Source: Blastomonas aquatica
GTDB taxonomy: Bacteria; Pseudomonadota; Alphaproteobacteria; Sphingomonadales; Sphingomonadaceae
Direction: 5' to 3'
NCBI RefSeq assembly: GCF_014639875.1
Contig: NZ_BMGD01000003.1
Location: 62,001 to 126,000, forward strand
Length of the DNA stretch: 64,000 nucleotides
Part shown: positions 42,126 through 51,533 of the stretch, piece by piece
How the letters are laid out: every line of letters starts with the position of its first letter
Numbering within the stretch: position 1 is the stretch's first letter
Program-made: the position numbers and the translations under genes
The notes under the pieces: model-generated
Told to the model about the DNA's origin: nothing
The model's input: only the letters and a program-made list of their open reading frames with translations
The model's database searches: none

Positions 42126-43019
42126 ATGGGCGAAAAGGTGACGGCGCGCTCTCCCGTCCGCACCCGGTTTGCCCCGAGCCCCAATGGCGCGCTTCACCTG
42201 GGACATGCCTATGCCGCCTGCCGTGCACATGATCTGGCGCGCGATCTGGGCGGCGCATTCCTGCTGCGGATCGAGGATATCGATGGGGTGCGCTCGCGCC
42301 CTGAACTGGTCGAGGCGATCTTTGCGGACCTTGGCTGGCTGGGGCTGGGCTGGGATGGCGAGGTGTTGTTCCAGTCGTCGCGGCTCGCGGCGTATGAGGC
42401 GGCGCTAACGCTGCTGAAGGCGCGGGGGCTGGTTTATCCCTGCTTCTGCACCCGCAGCCAGATTGCCGCTGCTGGCGCACAACCTGGACCCGAGGGGCTG
42501 GTCTATCCCGGCACCTGCCGCGCGCTGGACAAGGCGGAGCGCGAGCACCGGATGGCCAGCGAGGCGCATGCCTGGCGGCTGGATATGGCGCGCGCCATCG
42601 CCGAGGCAGGACCGCTTGTCTGGCACGATCTGCAGGAAGGCGATCAGCCCGCGCGGCCCGAGGTGTTCGGTGATGTCGTGCTGGCGCGCAAGGATGCGCC
42701 GGCGAGCTATCATCTCGCGGTAACACTGGATGATGCTCACCAGCGCATCAGCCATGTGGTGCGCGGGGCCGATCTGTTCGATGCGACGCACGTCCACCGT
42801 CTGTTGCAGGCGCTGCTGGACCTGCCGGTGCCGCACTATCTGCACCACGCGCTGCTCGCCGGACCCGATGGCCGCAAGCTGGCCAAGAGCGAAGGGGCCG
42901 CTGCGCTGGCCGTGTTGCGCGATGCGGGCGAGGACGGACCGGCGCTGCTGGAAAGTTTGAGAAAAAATCACCTTGCCGCTGGCATTTCATGGGTGCACGC
43001 CTCATATAGTTTCCCATGA
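42126..43019 (+). CDS. gluQRS: Glutamyl-Q tRNA(Asp) synthetase
   Basis: A 297-residue truncated glutamyl-tRNA synthetase lacking the anticodon-binding half. RTRFAPSPNGALHLGHAYAA is the HIGH motif and GRKLAKSEGA the KMSKS-like loop. A zinc site of GluQRS type is present as YPCFCTRS with a later VYPGTC. It charges glutamate onto queuosine at position 34 of tRNA-Asp. ATG 42126 is preferred because residues before it are not conserved; TTG 42087 is the alternative. The stop overlaps the next start by ATGA. Confidence 0.93.
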   Translation: MGEKVTARSPVRTRFAPSPNGALHLGHAYAACRAHDLARDLGGAFLLRIEDIDGVRSRPELVEAIFADLGWLGLGWDGEVLFQSSRLAAYEAALTLLKARGLVYPCFCTRSQIAAAGAQPGPEGLVYPGTCRALDKAEREHRMASEAHAWRLDMARAIAEAGPLVWHDLQEGDQPARPEVFGDVVLARKDAPASYHLAVTLDDAHQRISHVVRGADLFDATHVHRLLQALLDLPVPHYLHHALLAGPDGRKLAKSEGAAALAVLRDAGEDGPALLESLRKNHLAAGISWVHASYSFP

Positions 43020-43237
43020 ACGTCATCATCATCCTTGCGATTGTCGCTCTGGCAGTCATGGTCCTGGTCAGCCTCGTGCGCGGCCTCGTTGCATTCATCC
43101 AGATGACCGAGGAAGACCTCAAAACCCCCGGGGTCGGCCGTAGCCACCAGATGCAGAACAAGATGATGTTCGCCCGCGTCAAATATCAGGCGATGGCGAT
43201 CGTTGCGGTCGCAGTGCTGATGCTGGTCAACCGCTGA
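43016..43237 (+). CDS. HIG1-domain / twin transmembrane protein
   Basis: A 73-residue protein with two membrane segments (about 3-25 and 55-71) and a connecting loop GVGRSHQMQNKMMFARVKYQ, which matches the RSNKMM-x-RV-x-Q core of the HIG1 domain. In mitochondria and alphaproteobacteria HIG1 proteins associate with respiratory complexes, especially cytochrome oxidase. It overlaps gluQRS by four bases. Confidence 0.82.
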   Translation: MNVIIILAIVALAVMVLVSLVRGLVAFIQMTEEDLKTPGVGRSHQMQNKMMFARVKYQAMAIVAVAVLMLVNR

Positions 43238-43264
43238 GCCTGTTGGGCACGCGGGTTTCGTTAG

Positions 43265-43828
43265 ATGGTCAAGCTCAACAAGATTTACACCCGCACCGGC
43301 GATGACGGCACGTCGGGCCTGGTCGATGGCTCGCGGGTGTCCAAGGATTGCCCGCGCATGGTGGCGATCGGGGATATCGACGAACTGAACAGCGCGCTCG
43401 GGCTGGCGGTCGTGGCGCTGGGCGAGAGCGAGTTCACCGCCGATCTGGTCCGCGTGCAGAACGACCTGTTCGATCTGGGCGCCGACATTGCCACCCCTGG
43501 CGAGGATTTCACCCCGTCGGAAATGGTGCTGCGCATTATCCCGGCGCAGGTCGAGTGGCTCGAACAGCGCATCGATGCGGTCAACGATGCCCTGCCGCCG
43601 CTGCGCAGTTTCATCCTTCCGGGCGGCAGTCCGGGCGCCGCTGCGGTGCACCTTGCCCGCGCGATTGCTCGCCGTGCCGAGCGCGCCCTGGTGACGGCAT
43701 CGCAGGACGGATCGATCAATCCTTCAGCGCGTATCTACGTGAACCGGCTGTCGGACTTCCTGTTCGTCCTCGCGCGCCGGATCAACAACGGTGAAGATCC
43801 GCTCTGGGTGCCCGGCGCTTCGCGGTAG
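43265..43828 (+). CDS. Cob(I)alamin adenosyltransferase, PduO type
   Basis: A 187-residue enzyme: KLNKIYTRTGDDGTSGL is the ATP-binding start, AIGDIDELNSALGLA and QNDLFDLGADIATPG are core helices, and RSFILPGGSPGAAAVHLARA with RRAERAL and YVNRLSDFLFVLAR form the conserved C-terminus. It converts cobalamin to adenosylcobalamin. Downstream of the HIG1 gene by 27 bases, probably in the gluQRS operon. A palindromic repeat follows and may end the transcript. Confidence 0.93.
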   Translation: MVKLNKIYTRTGDDGTSGLVDGSRVSKDCPRMVAIGDIDELNSALGLAVVALGESEFTADLVRVQNDLFDLGADIATPGEDFTPSEMVLRIIPAQVEWLEQRIDAVNDALPPLRSFILPGGSPGAAAVHLARAIARRAERALVTASQDGSINPSARIYVNRLSDFLFVLARRINNGEDPLWVPGASR

Positions 43829-43835
43829 ACGACTG

Positions 43836-43911
43836 TTCTCCGGCGAAAGCCGGAGCCCAGGAGTCAGATTGAGCAACATCGCCCCTGGATTCCGGCGTGC
43901 GCCGGGAAACG
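43836..43911. repeat. Palindromic repeat, copy 1 (upstream of egtB)
   Basis: Two hairpins: CTCCGGC-GAAA-GCCGGAG (43838-43855) and TCCGGCG-TG-CGCCGGGA (43891-43907), with CCCCTGGAT before the second. The same layout and much of the sequence occur again, in the same orientation, just after egtD (46251-46325). Confidence 0.75.
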
Positions 43912-43947
43912 GTAAAGGACGATAGATAATCATCGCATGGGGAAGAT

Positions 43948-45216
43948 ATGACGACCACGAGCGCCACCGCCCTCCCGCATGAGGCAAGCCCCTCGGCGCT
44001 GGTCGGTCTCTTCACCCAAGTCCGTGCGCTCACGCTGGCATTGGCCGATCCGCTGTCCGATGCCGACGCGACAGTGCAGTCGATGGACGATGCCTCGCCC
44101 GCCAAATGGCATCTTGCCCACACCAGCTGGTTCTTCGAAACCTTCGTGCTGCGCGATTATGTGCCTGATTACCGCGCGTTCGACCCGGACTTCCACTTTC
44201 TGTTCAACAGCTATTACGAGGCCGAAGGCGCGCGGCATGCGCGACCGCATCGCGGGCTGCTGACCCGGCCTTCGCTCGACCACATCCGCGCCTATCGCGA
44301 GCATGTCGATGCCGCGATGATGGACGCGATGCCATCGCTGGGTCAGGAAGCGCTGGCGCTGGTCGAACTGGGGCTGAACCACGAGCAGCAGCATCAGGAG
44401 CTTTTGCTGACCGATATCCTGCACCTGTTCGCGCAGAACCCGCTATATCCCGCGATCTGGCCAGCAGAACCGCAGCCGGTGGTCGATGCGCAGCCGCTCG
44501 AATGGATCACCGGGCCGGTGGGGCAGGTCGAGATCGGCCATGCGGGTGATGGTTTTGCGTTCGATTGCGAAGGCCCGCGGCATGCGGTGTTGCTGACCCC
44601 ATATGCGCTCGCCAGCCGCCCGGTGACCAATGGCGAATGGGCCGCGTTCATCGCCGATGGCGGCTACACGCAATCGCGCCACTGGCTGGCCGATGGCTGG
44701 GCGTGGGTGCAGGCCAACGGCATCGGTGCACCGCTGTACTGGACCAAGGACGCCGACGGGCACTGGCAGCAGTTCGGGCTCGATGGGCTGCGCAGTGTCG
44801 ATCCGGCAGCGCCTGTCTGTCATATCAGCCTGTACGAGGCCGATGCCTATGCCGCTTGGGCCGGAGCGCGCCTTCCGACCGAGGCCGAATGGGAAGCGAT
44901 CGCCATGATGCACAATCCACTGGGCGGCAATCAGCTCGATACCGCTGGCGCGGTGCGGCCGCGCGCCGATGCGAGCGAAGCACTGTTCGGCAATGTCTGG
45001 CAATGGACCGGTAGCGCCTATCGTCCCTATCCTGGGTTCAAGCCGGCCGAAGGCGCGGTGGGCGAATACAACGGCAAGTTCATGTCGGGCCAATTCGTCC
45101 TGCGTGGCAGCAGCTGTGCAACCCCGCGCGGGTCCGTGCGTCCCAGTTATCGCACCTTCTTTTACCCCCACCAGCGCTGGCAGTTCACCGGGCTCAGGCT
45201 GGCGCGGGATTTGTAG
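43948..45216 (+). CDS. egtB: Ergothioneine biosynthesis protein EgtB (iron sulfoxide synthase)
   Basis: A 422-residue protein: an N-terminal DinB-like four-helix domain and a C-terminal formylglycine-generating-enzyme-like domain. The iron ligands are His in KWHLAHTSWFFE and the HX3HXE motif HEQQHQE (His145, His149, Glu151). The C-terminal part has ARLPTEAEWEAIAMM, GNVWQWTGSAYRPYPGF and RGSSCATPRGSVRPSYRTFF. It joins trimethylhistidine (hercynine) and a thiol donor with oxygen to form a sulfoxide. No egtA or egtC is next to it, so a cysteine-using type is possible, which is inference. A GGGGAAG site precedes the ATG; egtD follows 24 bases later. Confidence 0.95.
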   Translation: MTTTSATALPHEASPSALVGLFTQVRALTLALADPLSDADATVQSMDDASPAKWHLAHTSWFFETFVLRDYVPDYRAFDPDFHFLFNSYYEAEGARHARPHRGLLTRPSLDHIRAYREHVDAAMMDAMPSLGQEALALVELGLNHEQQHQELLLTDILHLFAQNPLYPAIWPAEPQPVVDAQPLEWITGPVGQVEIGHAGDGFAFDCEGPRHAVLLTPYALASRPVTNGEWAAFIADGGYTQSRHWLADGWAWVQANGIGAPLYWTKDADGHWQQFGLDGLRSVDPAAPVCHISLYEADAYAAWAGARLPTEAEWEAIAMMHNPLGGNQLDTAGAVRPRADASEALFGNVWQWTGSAYRPYPGFKPAEGAVGEYNGKFMSGQFVLRGSSCATPRGSVRPSYRTFFYPHQRWQFTGLRLARDL

Positions 45217-45240
45217 AAGATTTCATCAGGAGAGTAGTTC

Positions 45241-46233
45241 GTGTCGACCAGACCCCAGGCCATCGATGCAATTCCCGATGTTTCGGTAGCATCGGCAGAC
45301 CCGGCCTTCCGCGCCGACATTCTCGCCTGTTTCCGCAGCACCCGCCGTGCGATTCCGGCGCGCTGGCTGTATGATCTGGCAGGATCCGAGCTGTTCGAGG
45401 CGATCACCGATCTGCCCGAATATTACCCCACCCGCACCGAGACCGCACTGCTCGAACGCTATTGCGGCGAGGTCGCCGCGCATGGCGGTGCGGGTCGCGC
45501 GGTGGTCGAGTTCGGATCGGGCTCGTCGGTCAAGACCCCGCATCTGCTACGCGCGGTGCAGGGCGAGCATTATGTGCCGATCGATATCTCGGGGGATTTC
45601 CTGCGGGACTCGGCATCTGCGCTGGCGGCGGATTTCCCCGAACTGGCGGTGCATCCGCTCGAAGGCGATTTCATGCACCCGCTCAAGCTGCCCGAGGCTG
45701 TGGCGGGGGTGCCCAAGCTCGGCTTCTTCCCCGGCTCGACCATCGGCAACATGGTCGCGCGCACGTCGCTTGACCTGTTGCGCTCGATGCGCGAGACGCT
45801 GGGTGAGGGGGCGATGCTGCTGATCGGCATGGACCGGATCAAGTCGCCCGATATTCTCATCCCGGCCTATGACGATGCGCAAGGCGTGACAGCGGAGTTC
45901 AACCTCAACCTGCTGCGCCGGATCAACCGCGAGCTCGATGGTGATATCCCGGTCGATCGATTCTGCCATGTCGCCCGCTGGAACGACAGCTACGCCCGGA
46001 TCGAGATGCACCTGGAAGCACAGGCTGATATCGATTTCCATATTCTGGGAGAAGGCTTCAGCATGGCCAGAGGCGAGACGATCCACACCGAAAACAGCCA
46101 CAAATACGGACCCCGCGATGCGCGGCTGCTGCTGCGTTCGGGCGGCTGGACCACCTGTCACGAATGGACCGATCCCGACGACTGGTTCGCGCTGATCCTG
46201 GCCGAAGCCAAGCCGTTCCAGTCCGCGCCCTGA
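45241..46233 (+). CDS. egtD: L-histidine N(alpha)-methyltransferase EgtD
   Basis: A 330-residue SAM methyltransferase making hercynine from histidine. ARWLYDLAGSELFEAITDLP and YYPTRTETALLERY form the histidine site cap, VVEFGSGSSVKTPHLLRAV is motif I, and GFFPGSTIGNMV follows in the Rossmann core. IHTENSHKYGP near the C-terminus is the conserved EgtD loop. It starts with GTG after AGGAGAG. With egtB it gives the two central steps to ergothioneine, a redox buffer. Confidence 0.96.
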   Translation: MSTRPQAIDAIPDVSVASADPAFRADILACFRSTRRAIPARWLYDLAGSELFEAITDLPEYYPTRTETALLERYCGEVAAHGGAGRAVVEFGSGSSVKTPHLLRAVQGEHYVPIDISGDFLRDSASALAADFPELAVHPLEGDFMHPLKLPEAVAGVPKLGFFPGSTIGNMVARTSLDLLRSMRETLGEGAMLLIGMDRIKSPDILIPAYDDAQGVTAEFNLNLLRRINRELDGDIPVDRFCHVARWNDSYARIEMHLEAQADIDFHILGEGFSMARGETIHTENSHKYGPRDARLLLRSGGWTTCHEWTDPDDWFALILAEAKPFQSAP

Positions 46234-46250
46234 CGCTCACGGTGGACTGC

Positions 46251-46325
46251 GTTCTCCGGCGAAAGCCGGAGTCCAGAAGCGGGGTTGTGCACCATGGCCC
46301 CTGGATTCCGGCTTTCGCCGGAAAA
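46251..46325. repeat. Palindromic repeat, copy 2 (downstream of egtD)
   Basis: CTCCGGC-GAAA-GCCGGAG (46254-46271) and TTCCGGC-TTTC-GCCGGAA (46306-46323), with GCCCCTGGATTCCGG shared with copy 1. Same orientation as the copy at 43836. It lies between egtD and the convergent peptidase gene and can form terminator-like hairpins for both. Confidence 0.78.
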
Positions 46326-46367
46326 CAGGAATTGGGTCACCGGTCATTCTTGCATCGGTGATGGCGC

Positions 46368-47804
46368 TCAATTGGCCAGGTGCTTGAGGATCAGGTACCA
46401 GTGGTCCAGCCCGGCGTAGAAATCCTCGACCCGGATGCGTTCGTTGAGGCCGTGCGCGAACATGTCCGCATCGCGCATCGCCGCGCCGCTGATTGCGACG
46501 GTGTTCATACCCAGCGCACGATAGTGCATGCCATCGGTACCGCCCGCTTCCATATACGGCGCGATCACCATGTCGGTAAAACGCGCATGAACGCCTGCCT
46601 TGACCGCGCCGAGAACCTCGGCGTTCAGCGTCGATGCCGGGCTTTCGACGACATCGGTATCGAGCTTGAAGATGACATTGTCGTTGCCGATGACCTTCTC
46701 GAGTGTTGCTTGGGTTGCCGCAGCGCCGCCTTCACCGGGGAATATCCGGCAGTTGACCGTCGCGGTCGCCGATTGCGGCAGCGCGTTTTCGGCATGGCCG
46801 CCCTTGAGCATCGTCGCAACGCAGGTGGTCGAGAGCATGTTGGCTGCAGGTGAGGCGAGCAGGGTCGCGCGCGCGGCCTCGTCAGCAGGGTTGGCCGAGA
46901 ATGCCAGCATCGCCTCGCCCAGCGGGCCGGGGGTGATCTTCCCAAGCTCGGCAAACGAACCGCGGGTGATCGCGTTGTCGCGCACGGGGAAGCGATAGGC
47001 TTCGATCGCCTTGAGCGCCGAAGCCAGTTCATAGATCGCATTGTCCGCGCGGGGCCGCGACGAGTGGCCGCCGGGATTGGTGACGGTCAGCTCGAAGGTC
47101 GCAAAGGTCTTTTCCGCCGCCTGAACGCCGAACATGATCGGCTTGAAATCCTCGGTCAGCCGGATGCCGCCAGCATCGCTGTTGAGCACCAGCGCAGGCT
47201 TGATCGTCTCGGCCACGAATTTGGCCTGCGCCCGGGTGCTGATCATTCCGGTTTCCTCATCACCTGAAAACACCAGAACCAGATCGCGCTTGGGCGTCCA
47301 GCCTTCCTTCTTCAACCGGATGAACGTGTGCGACAGGCTGGCGATGCCGTATTTGTTGTCGAGCGTGCCACGTCCGAAGAAATAGCCGTCTTCCTCGGTC
47401 AACGTGAACGGCGGGCGTTCCCAGTCTTCGGGCAAAGCTTCGACGACATCCATATGCCCGAGCAGCACGATCGGACCGGCCTTGGGCTTCCCCTTGGCGC
47501 GGAACGTGACCATCAGGCCCTGGGTGGGCTCGCCATCGCTGTCGTAATCGGTGATGCTGATATCGCTCTCGGGGAAGCCCGCCTTTACGAGCTCGCCCTT
47601 GAGGTACGAGACCATTGCCGGCACCTGCTTGTGGCCGCGCGCGGTGCGGAAGCCGACGATGGTGCGATACAGCTCGCGCGCTGCCTGTTCATGGGCGCTG
47701 CGCTGCGCGGCCGGAGCTTGCATCTGCGCCCAAGCGGGCAGGGTGGTCACAGTTGCCATCGCCATCAGGCCGCTTGCCAGCGTCAGTTTCATCATCTTGT
47801 GCAT
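46368..47804 (-). CDS. Exported M20-family metallopeptidase
   Basis: A 478-residue protein with a signal peptide (from [20 protein letters not shown] to about AWAQ). Zinc site and catalytic residues of M20: [36 protein letters not shown] and [30 protein letters not shown] is the dimerisation-domain start. It should release terminal residues from peptides in the periplasm. The start at 47804 is set by the signal peptide; the open frame reaches 47861. Divergent from ispG with about 100 bases between. Confidence 0.92.
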   Translation of the reverse strand: MHKMMKLTLASGLMAMATVTTLPAWAQMQAPAAQRSAHEQAARELYRTIVGFRTARGHKQVPAMVSYLKGELVKAGFPESDISITDYDSDGEPTQGLMVTFRAKGKPKAGPIVLLGHMDVVEALPEDWERPPFTLTEEDGYFFGRGTLDNKYGIASLSHTFIRLKKEGWTPKRDLVLVFSGDEETGMISTRAQAKFVAETIKPALVLNSDAGGIRLTEDFKPIMFGVQAAEKTFATFELTVTNPGGHSSRPRADNAIYELASALKAIEAYRFPVRDNAITRGSFAELGKITPGPLGEAMLAFSANPADEAARATLLASPAANMLSTTCVATMLKGGHAENALPQSATATVNCRIFPGEGGAAATQATLEKVIGNDNVIFKLDTDVVESPASTLNAEVLGAVKAGVHARFTDMVIAPYMEAGGTDGMHYRALGMNTVAISGAAMRDADMFAHGLNERIRVEDFYAGLDHWYLILKHLAN

Positions 47805-47909
47805 CTGGTTCCCAATCCCTGTTGTTTGACCGGCTGCGTTCGCTCCCAGAACTCTCGCCAAAGCCGTATCGAGCGACTATACCTGCCTGACACTCTTGGA
47901 GAGCAATTT

Positions 47910-49061
47910 ATGTCCGTCCACAACCCCTCGCTTCGCCCCTGGCGCGATATCGACCGGCGCAAGTCGCGGCAGATCATGGTGGGCAACGTCCCGGTCGGCG
48001 GCGATGCGCCGGTCACGGTGCAGACCATGACCAATACGCTGACATCGGATGCGCGCGCGACGATCGACCAGATCCGCCGCTGCGAGGAAGCAGGCGTCGA
48101 TATCATCCGCGTCTCGTGCCCCGATGTCGAATCCACTGCGGCGCTCAAGCAGATCGTGCGCGCGGCGCGCGTCCCGATCGTTGCCGACATCCATTTCCAC
48201 TACAAGCGCGCACTCGAGGCCGCCGATGCAGGTGCGGCGTGCCTGCGGATCAACCCCGGTAACATCGGCTCGTCGGACAGGGTGCGTGAGGTCGTCAACG
48301 CGGCCAAGGCCAATGGCTGCTCGATCCGTATCGGCGTCAACGCCGGAAGCCTCGAAAAGGACCTGCTCGAGAAATATGGCGAGCCTTGCCCCGAAGCCTT
48401 GGTCGAAAGCGCGCTCGATCATATCAAGCTGCTCCAGGACCATGATTTCCACGAGTTCAAGGTCGCGGTCAAGGCGAGCGACCTGTTCCTTGCGGTCGCT
48501 GCCTATCAGCAACTCGCCGATGTGGTCGATTGCCCGCTGCACCTCGGCATCACCGAGGCGGGCGGTTTCGTCGGCGGCACCGTCAAGAGCGCGATCGGCA
48601 TCGGCAACCTGCTCTGGGCCGGCATCGGCGATACCATCCGCGTTTCGCTCTCGGCCGAGCCCGAGGAAGAGGTGCGCGTCGGTTACGAAATCCTCAAGTC
48701 GCTGGGCATCCGCACCCGCGGCGTGCGCATCGTAAGCTGCCCCAGCTGCGCGCGGCAAGGCTTCGATGTCATCCGCACAGTCCAGAAGCTCGAGGAGCGC
48801 TTGCAGCACATCAACACCCCGCTTTCGCTTTCGGTGCTGGGTTGTGTCGTCAACGGCCCGGGCGAGGCGCGCGAGACCGATATCGGCCTGACCGGCGGTG
48901 GCAAGGGCAAGCACATGGTGTACCTGTCGGGGATCACCGACCATACGGTCGAGGACGAAGGCATGGTCGATCACATCGTCCGGCTGGTCGAGGCCAAGGC
49001 GGCTGAAATCGAATCCGAAACAAGCGACGCCGGCAACGCCGAGACGATCGCGGCGGAATAA
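47910..49061 (+). CDS. ispG: (E)-4-hydroxy-3-methylbut-2-enyl-diphosphate synthase
   Basis: A 383-residue enzyme of the MEP isoprenoid pathway. [20 protein letters not shown] and [20 protein letters not shown] lie in the TIM barrel, [20 protein letters not shown] near its end, and the [4Fe-4S] cysteines are in [13 protein letters not shown] and [16 protein letters not shown]. It needs reduced flavodoxin or ferredoxin. The start at 47910 is chosen by family fit; the frame is open far upstream through the divergent peptidase gene. The acidic, Ala-rich tail after about 365 is extra. The next gene starts 11 bases later. Confidence 0.97.
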   Translation: MSVHNPSLRPWRDIDRRKSRQIMVGNVPVGGDAPVTVQTMTNTLTSDARATIDQIRRCEEAGVDIIRVSCPDVESTAALKQIVRAARVPIVADIHFHYKRALEAADAGAACLRINPGNIGSSDRVREVVNAAKANGCSIRIGVNAGSLEKDLLEKYGEPCPEALVESALDHIKLLQDHDFHEFKVAVKASDLFLAVAAYQQLADVVDCPLHLGITEAGGFVGGTVKSAIGIGNLLWAGIGDTIRVSLSAEPEEEVRVGYEILKSLGIRTRGVRIVSCPSCARQGFDVIRTVQKLEERLQHINTPLSLSVLGCVVNGPGEARETDIGLTGGGKGKHMVYLSGITDHTVEDEGMVDHIVRLVEAKAAEIESETSDAGNAETIAAE

Positions 49062-49072
49062 GGCCAGCCATC

Positions 49073-49555
49073 ATGACAGTAACGATCCGCCCGGCGAGGC
49101 TCGGCGACGAGGCCGATATCCTGCGCATGGTCATCGCGCTTGCGGTGTACGAGCGCGAGCCCGATGCCGTGAAGGCGACCGAGGAATCGCTGCGCGCGAC
49201 GCTGTTTGGCGCAAATGCGCAGGTGTTCGCGCACTTGGCCGAGATCGACGGACAGATTGTCGGTCTGGCCTTGTGGTTCCTGACCTATTCGACCTGGACC
49301 GGTGCGCCGTCGCTGTATCTCGAGGACCTTTACGTCGCCGATGCCGCGCGCGGAACCGGAACCGGTCGTGCGCTGCTTTCCACGCTGGCACGCGAGGCCA
49401 AAGCGCGCGGCTGTGCGCGGATCGACTGGGCGGTGCTCGACTGGAACGAGAAGGCGAAGAAATTCTACAGCCATATCGGCGCGCATCATTCCGTCGGTTG
49501 GGAGCCGTGGCGGATCGAAGGCGAAGCGCTGGAGCGGCTGGCAGGGCGCGGTTGA
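49073..49555 (+). CDS. GNAT acetyltransferase, SSAT/thialysine type
   Basis: A 160-residue acetyltransferase. LYLEDLYVADAARGTGTGRA is motif A with the acetyl-CoA loop, and ALWFLTYSTWTGAPS with IDWAVLDWNEKAKKFYSHIG are hallmarks of the spermidine/spermine and thialysine N-acetyltransferase group. A small amine or amino acid is the likely acceptor. It follows ispG by 11 bases and may be cotranscribed. Confidence 0.87.
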   Translation: MTVTIRPARLGDEADILRMVIALAVYEREPDAVKATEESLRATLFGANAQVFAHLAEIDGQIVGLALWFLTYSTWTGAPSLYLEDLYVADAARGTGTGRALLSTLAREAKARGCARIDWAVLDWNEKAKKFYSHIGAHHSVGWEPWRIEGEALERLAGRG

Positions 49556-49634
49556 GCGCATTTCGGCCGCTGATCGCGGGCGGTGCCCTGGGTAATTTAA
49601 CGCTTTGTTAGCGGATCGCGCGCATTTTGCGGGA

Positions 49635-49763
49635 ATGAGCAAAACCGCAATTTTCGTCCAAGCCCCCCGCACCGATCCTGCGATGTTCGCGGTGCTGCGG
49701 TTCGTGCTGGTCTCGGGCTGCGCGAGCGCGCTGATCCTCGCGCGGTATCCGCTGCCGTTCTAA
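49635..49763 (+). CDS. Possible 42-residue membrane peptide
   Basis: A short frame (ATG 49635 to TAA 49763) beginning MSKTAIFVQAPRT with a hydrophobic middle (AMFAVLRFVLVSGCASALIL) and a short AR-YPLPF end. GCGGGA six bases before is a weak ribosome site. It fills the gap between the acetyltransferase and the convergent ParA gene, overlapping the latter's stop by four bases. It could be chance; no homologue is known to me. Confidence 0.35.
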   Translation: MSKTAIFVQAPRTDPAMFAVLRFVLVSGCASALILARYPLPF

Positions 49764-50500
49764 CCGGCAAGCTTGCGCTCGATCCCCTGCCATAGCCGCG
49801 CATAAGCCTGCGCCGCCGGACTTTTGGCGTCGAAGGCGCCCACGGGCATCCGCTCCTCGGCCATCCGCTCGACCGAACTCGCCATCGGTACAACCGGCCA
49901 ATCGGGGTATTTCTCCAGCGCCTGCTTGTGCAGCGCACGCCTGCGATCGACCATCACGAACACCGGCAGCATCGGCGCGTGCCTGCCCGATTTGCCGTCG
50001 AGATAGGCCTGCACCTCGACAAAGGCGCGTTGCGACAGCGGCGAGGGGATGATCGGCACGATTACCAGATCGGCTGCGCGCAGCACCTGATCGGAGGTCT
50101 CGCTGAGCCCCGGTGGGCAGTCGAGGATGATCCGATCATAGGTTTTGCCAAGCCCATCGAGCAGTTTCCTGAGCCTTTTGGCCTTGCCGATTTCGAACAG
50201 CAGCCGGTCGAGACCACGCAGCGAATGGTCCGCCGCCAGCAGATCGAGCCCTGCGATCCGCGAGGGACGGACCAATCGGTCAGCGGAGACATCGCGCGCA
50301 AAGATTGAGCGCGCCTCGTCCTTGGCTGAGCGATCGTCGCCGATCAGATGAGTCGCCGCGCCCTGCGGATCGAGATCCCACAACAGCGTTCGCCGGGCGG
50401 ACAGCACCGCCGAGCACCAGGCCAGGTTTACCGCGCTGGTGGTTTTGCCGACGCCGCCTTTCAGGTTGTAGATGGCGATGCTGTGCATGCTGTTCCCCAT
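49760..50500 (-). CDS. ParA-family ATPase (orphan)
   Basis: About 246 residues. IYNLKGGVGKTTSAVNLAW is the deviant Walker A loop of ParA/MinD ATPases, LWDLDPQGAATHLI the Walker A' region and RIILDCPPGLSETSDQVLRA the Walker B region. No parB or centromere-like repeats are near, so it is not the chromosome ParA; it may position another complex or a regulator. Starts at 50500 or 50488 are both possible (MGNSMHS); GGGGAA favours 50488. It begins one base after the alpha/beta hydrolase stop, so they are probably one transcript. Confidence 0.87.
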   Translation of the reverse strand: MGNSMHSIAIYNLKGGVGKTTSAVNLAWCSAVLSARRTLLWDLDPQGAATHLIGDDRSAKDEARSIFARDVSADRLVRPSRIAGLDLLAADHSLRGLDRLLFEIGKAKRLRKLLDGLGKTYDRIILDCPPGLSETSDQVLRAADLVIVPIIPSPLSQRAFVEVQAYLDGKSGRHAPMLPVFVMVDRRRALHKQALEKYPDWPVVPMASSVERMAEERMPVGAFDAKSPAAQAYARLWQGIERKLAG

Positions 50501-50501
50501 A

Positions 50502-51533
50502 TCAGCCCCCGGGTAAAATTGCCGGTTCGGCAGGGACGGCGGCCGCATTAGGGACCGATTGTGTCATCGCTGTTGCAGGCCGGTCGAGTCCCGTCTTCTG
50601 TAGCCAGCTTCTGAAATCCGCGACCGTGCGCACCGGGTCTTCCTCCATCGGAATATGTCCCAGATCATCATAGACCAGCACGGTTTCGTTGGGTAATTGG
50701 CGCGCAAACCAGGTGGCGTTGGCAAGCGGGATCAGCGTGTCCTTTTTCCCCCACAGGATGAGTGACGGCATCGTCAGCCCGGCAAATTCGAGCGCACTTG
50801 CAGGTTTGCGGGGGAAATCTCCGCGCGCCACGGTCGCCTCGCGGTTGCCCGGATGGCGCAGCAGTTTCCAGTACAGATCGACCATCTCGGGGGTGATCTT
50901 GCCGGGATCGCCCACCGATTGCTCCAGGCTCTGTTTGATGATCACGCGGGGCGTGAAAACCTTGAGGATCGGGCGGACGGCCGCGCTTTGCGCCAGTTGA
51001 AAGCCGATGGGAACCTTGGTCGGCTTGGCCTCGGGCGCTCCTGAACTGTCGATCAGCACCAGCCCTGCGACCCGCCTGGGATAGGCCAGCGCCATATTCC
51101 ACGCGACCCAGCCGCCCATCGAATTGCCCGCGACCACATAGCGATCGACACCCAGTCTGTTCATCACGGCAGCGCCTGTGTCGCGGAAGGCTTCGGTGCT
51201 GTAATCCTCCTTCACATGCGCCCCGGTCAGGCCATGGCCTGGCTGATCGTAACGCACCACGCGGTAGTCCGCCTTCAATGCATCGACCCATCCGTCCCAG
51301 GTGTGCAACGAAGCGTTGGACCCGTGGATCAGCAGGATCGCCGGGGCATTGCGGGGGCCTTCATCACGAACATGCACGCTTTGACCATTGGGCAGTTCGA
51401 CGAATTGAGATGGAGGTTGGCCATATAGCGCCTGCAATTCACTCGGCTCGATATCGGGGGCATAGCCCCAGATGAAGAGGCCGATGATGGCAACGACCAG
51501 AAGGATAAACAGCCATTTCAGGAATTTAAGCAT
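50502..51533 (-). CDS. Membrane-anchored alpha/beta hydrolase
   Basis: A 343-residue protein with one N-terminal membrane segment (about 4-23) and an alpha/beta hydrolase domain facing the periplasm. LLIHGSNASLHTWDGW is the oxyanion strand, VVAGNSMGGWVAWNMALAYP holds the nucleophile Ser, LILWGKKDTLIP the Asp region and DDLGHIPMEEDP the catalytic His. An esterase or lipase-like activity is likely. The last 25 residues are Ala/Pro-rich and unusual for the family. Upstream of and nearly touching the ParA gene. Confidence 0.88.
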   Translation of the reverse strand: MLKFLKWLFILLVVAIIGLFIWGYAPDIEPSELQALYGQPPSQFVELPNGQSVHVRDEGPRNAPAILLIHGSNASLHTWDGWVDALKADYRVVRYDQPGHGLTGAHVKEDYSTEAFRDTGAAVMNRLGVDRYVVAGNSMGGWVAWNMALAYPRRVAGLVLIDSSGAPEAKPTKVPIGFQLAQSAAVRPILKVFTPRVIIKQSLEQSVGDPGKITPEMVDLYWKLLRHPGNREATVARGDFPRKPASALEFAGLTMPSLILWGKKDTLIPLANATWFARQLPNETVLVYDDLGHIPMEEDPVRTVADFRSWLQKTGLDRPATAMTQSVPNAAAVPAEPAILPGG

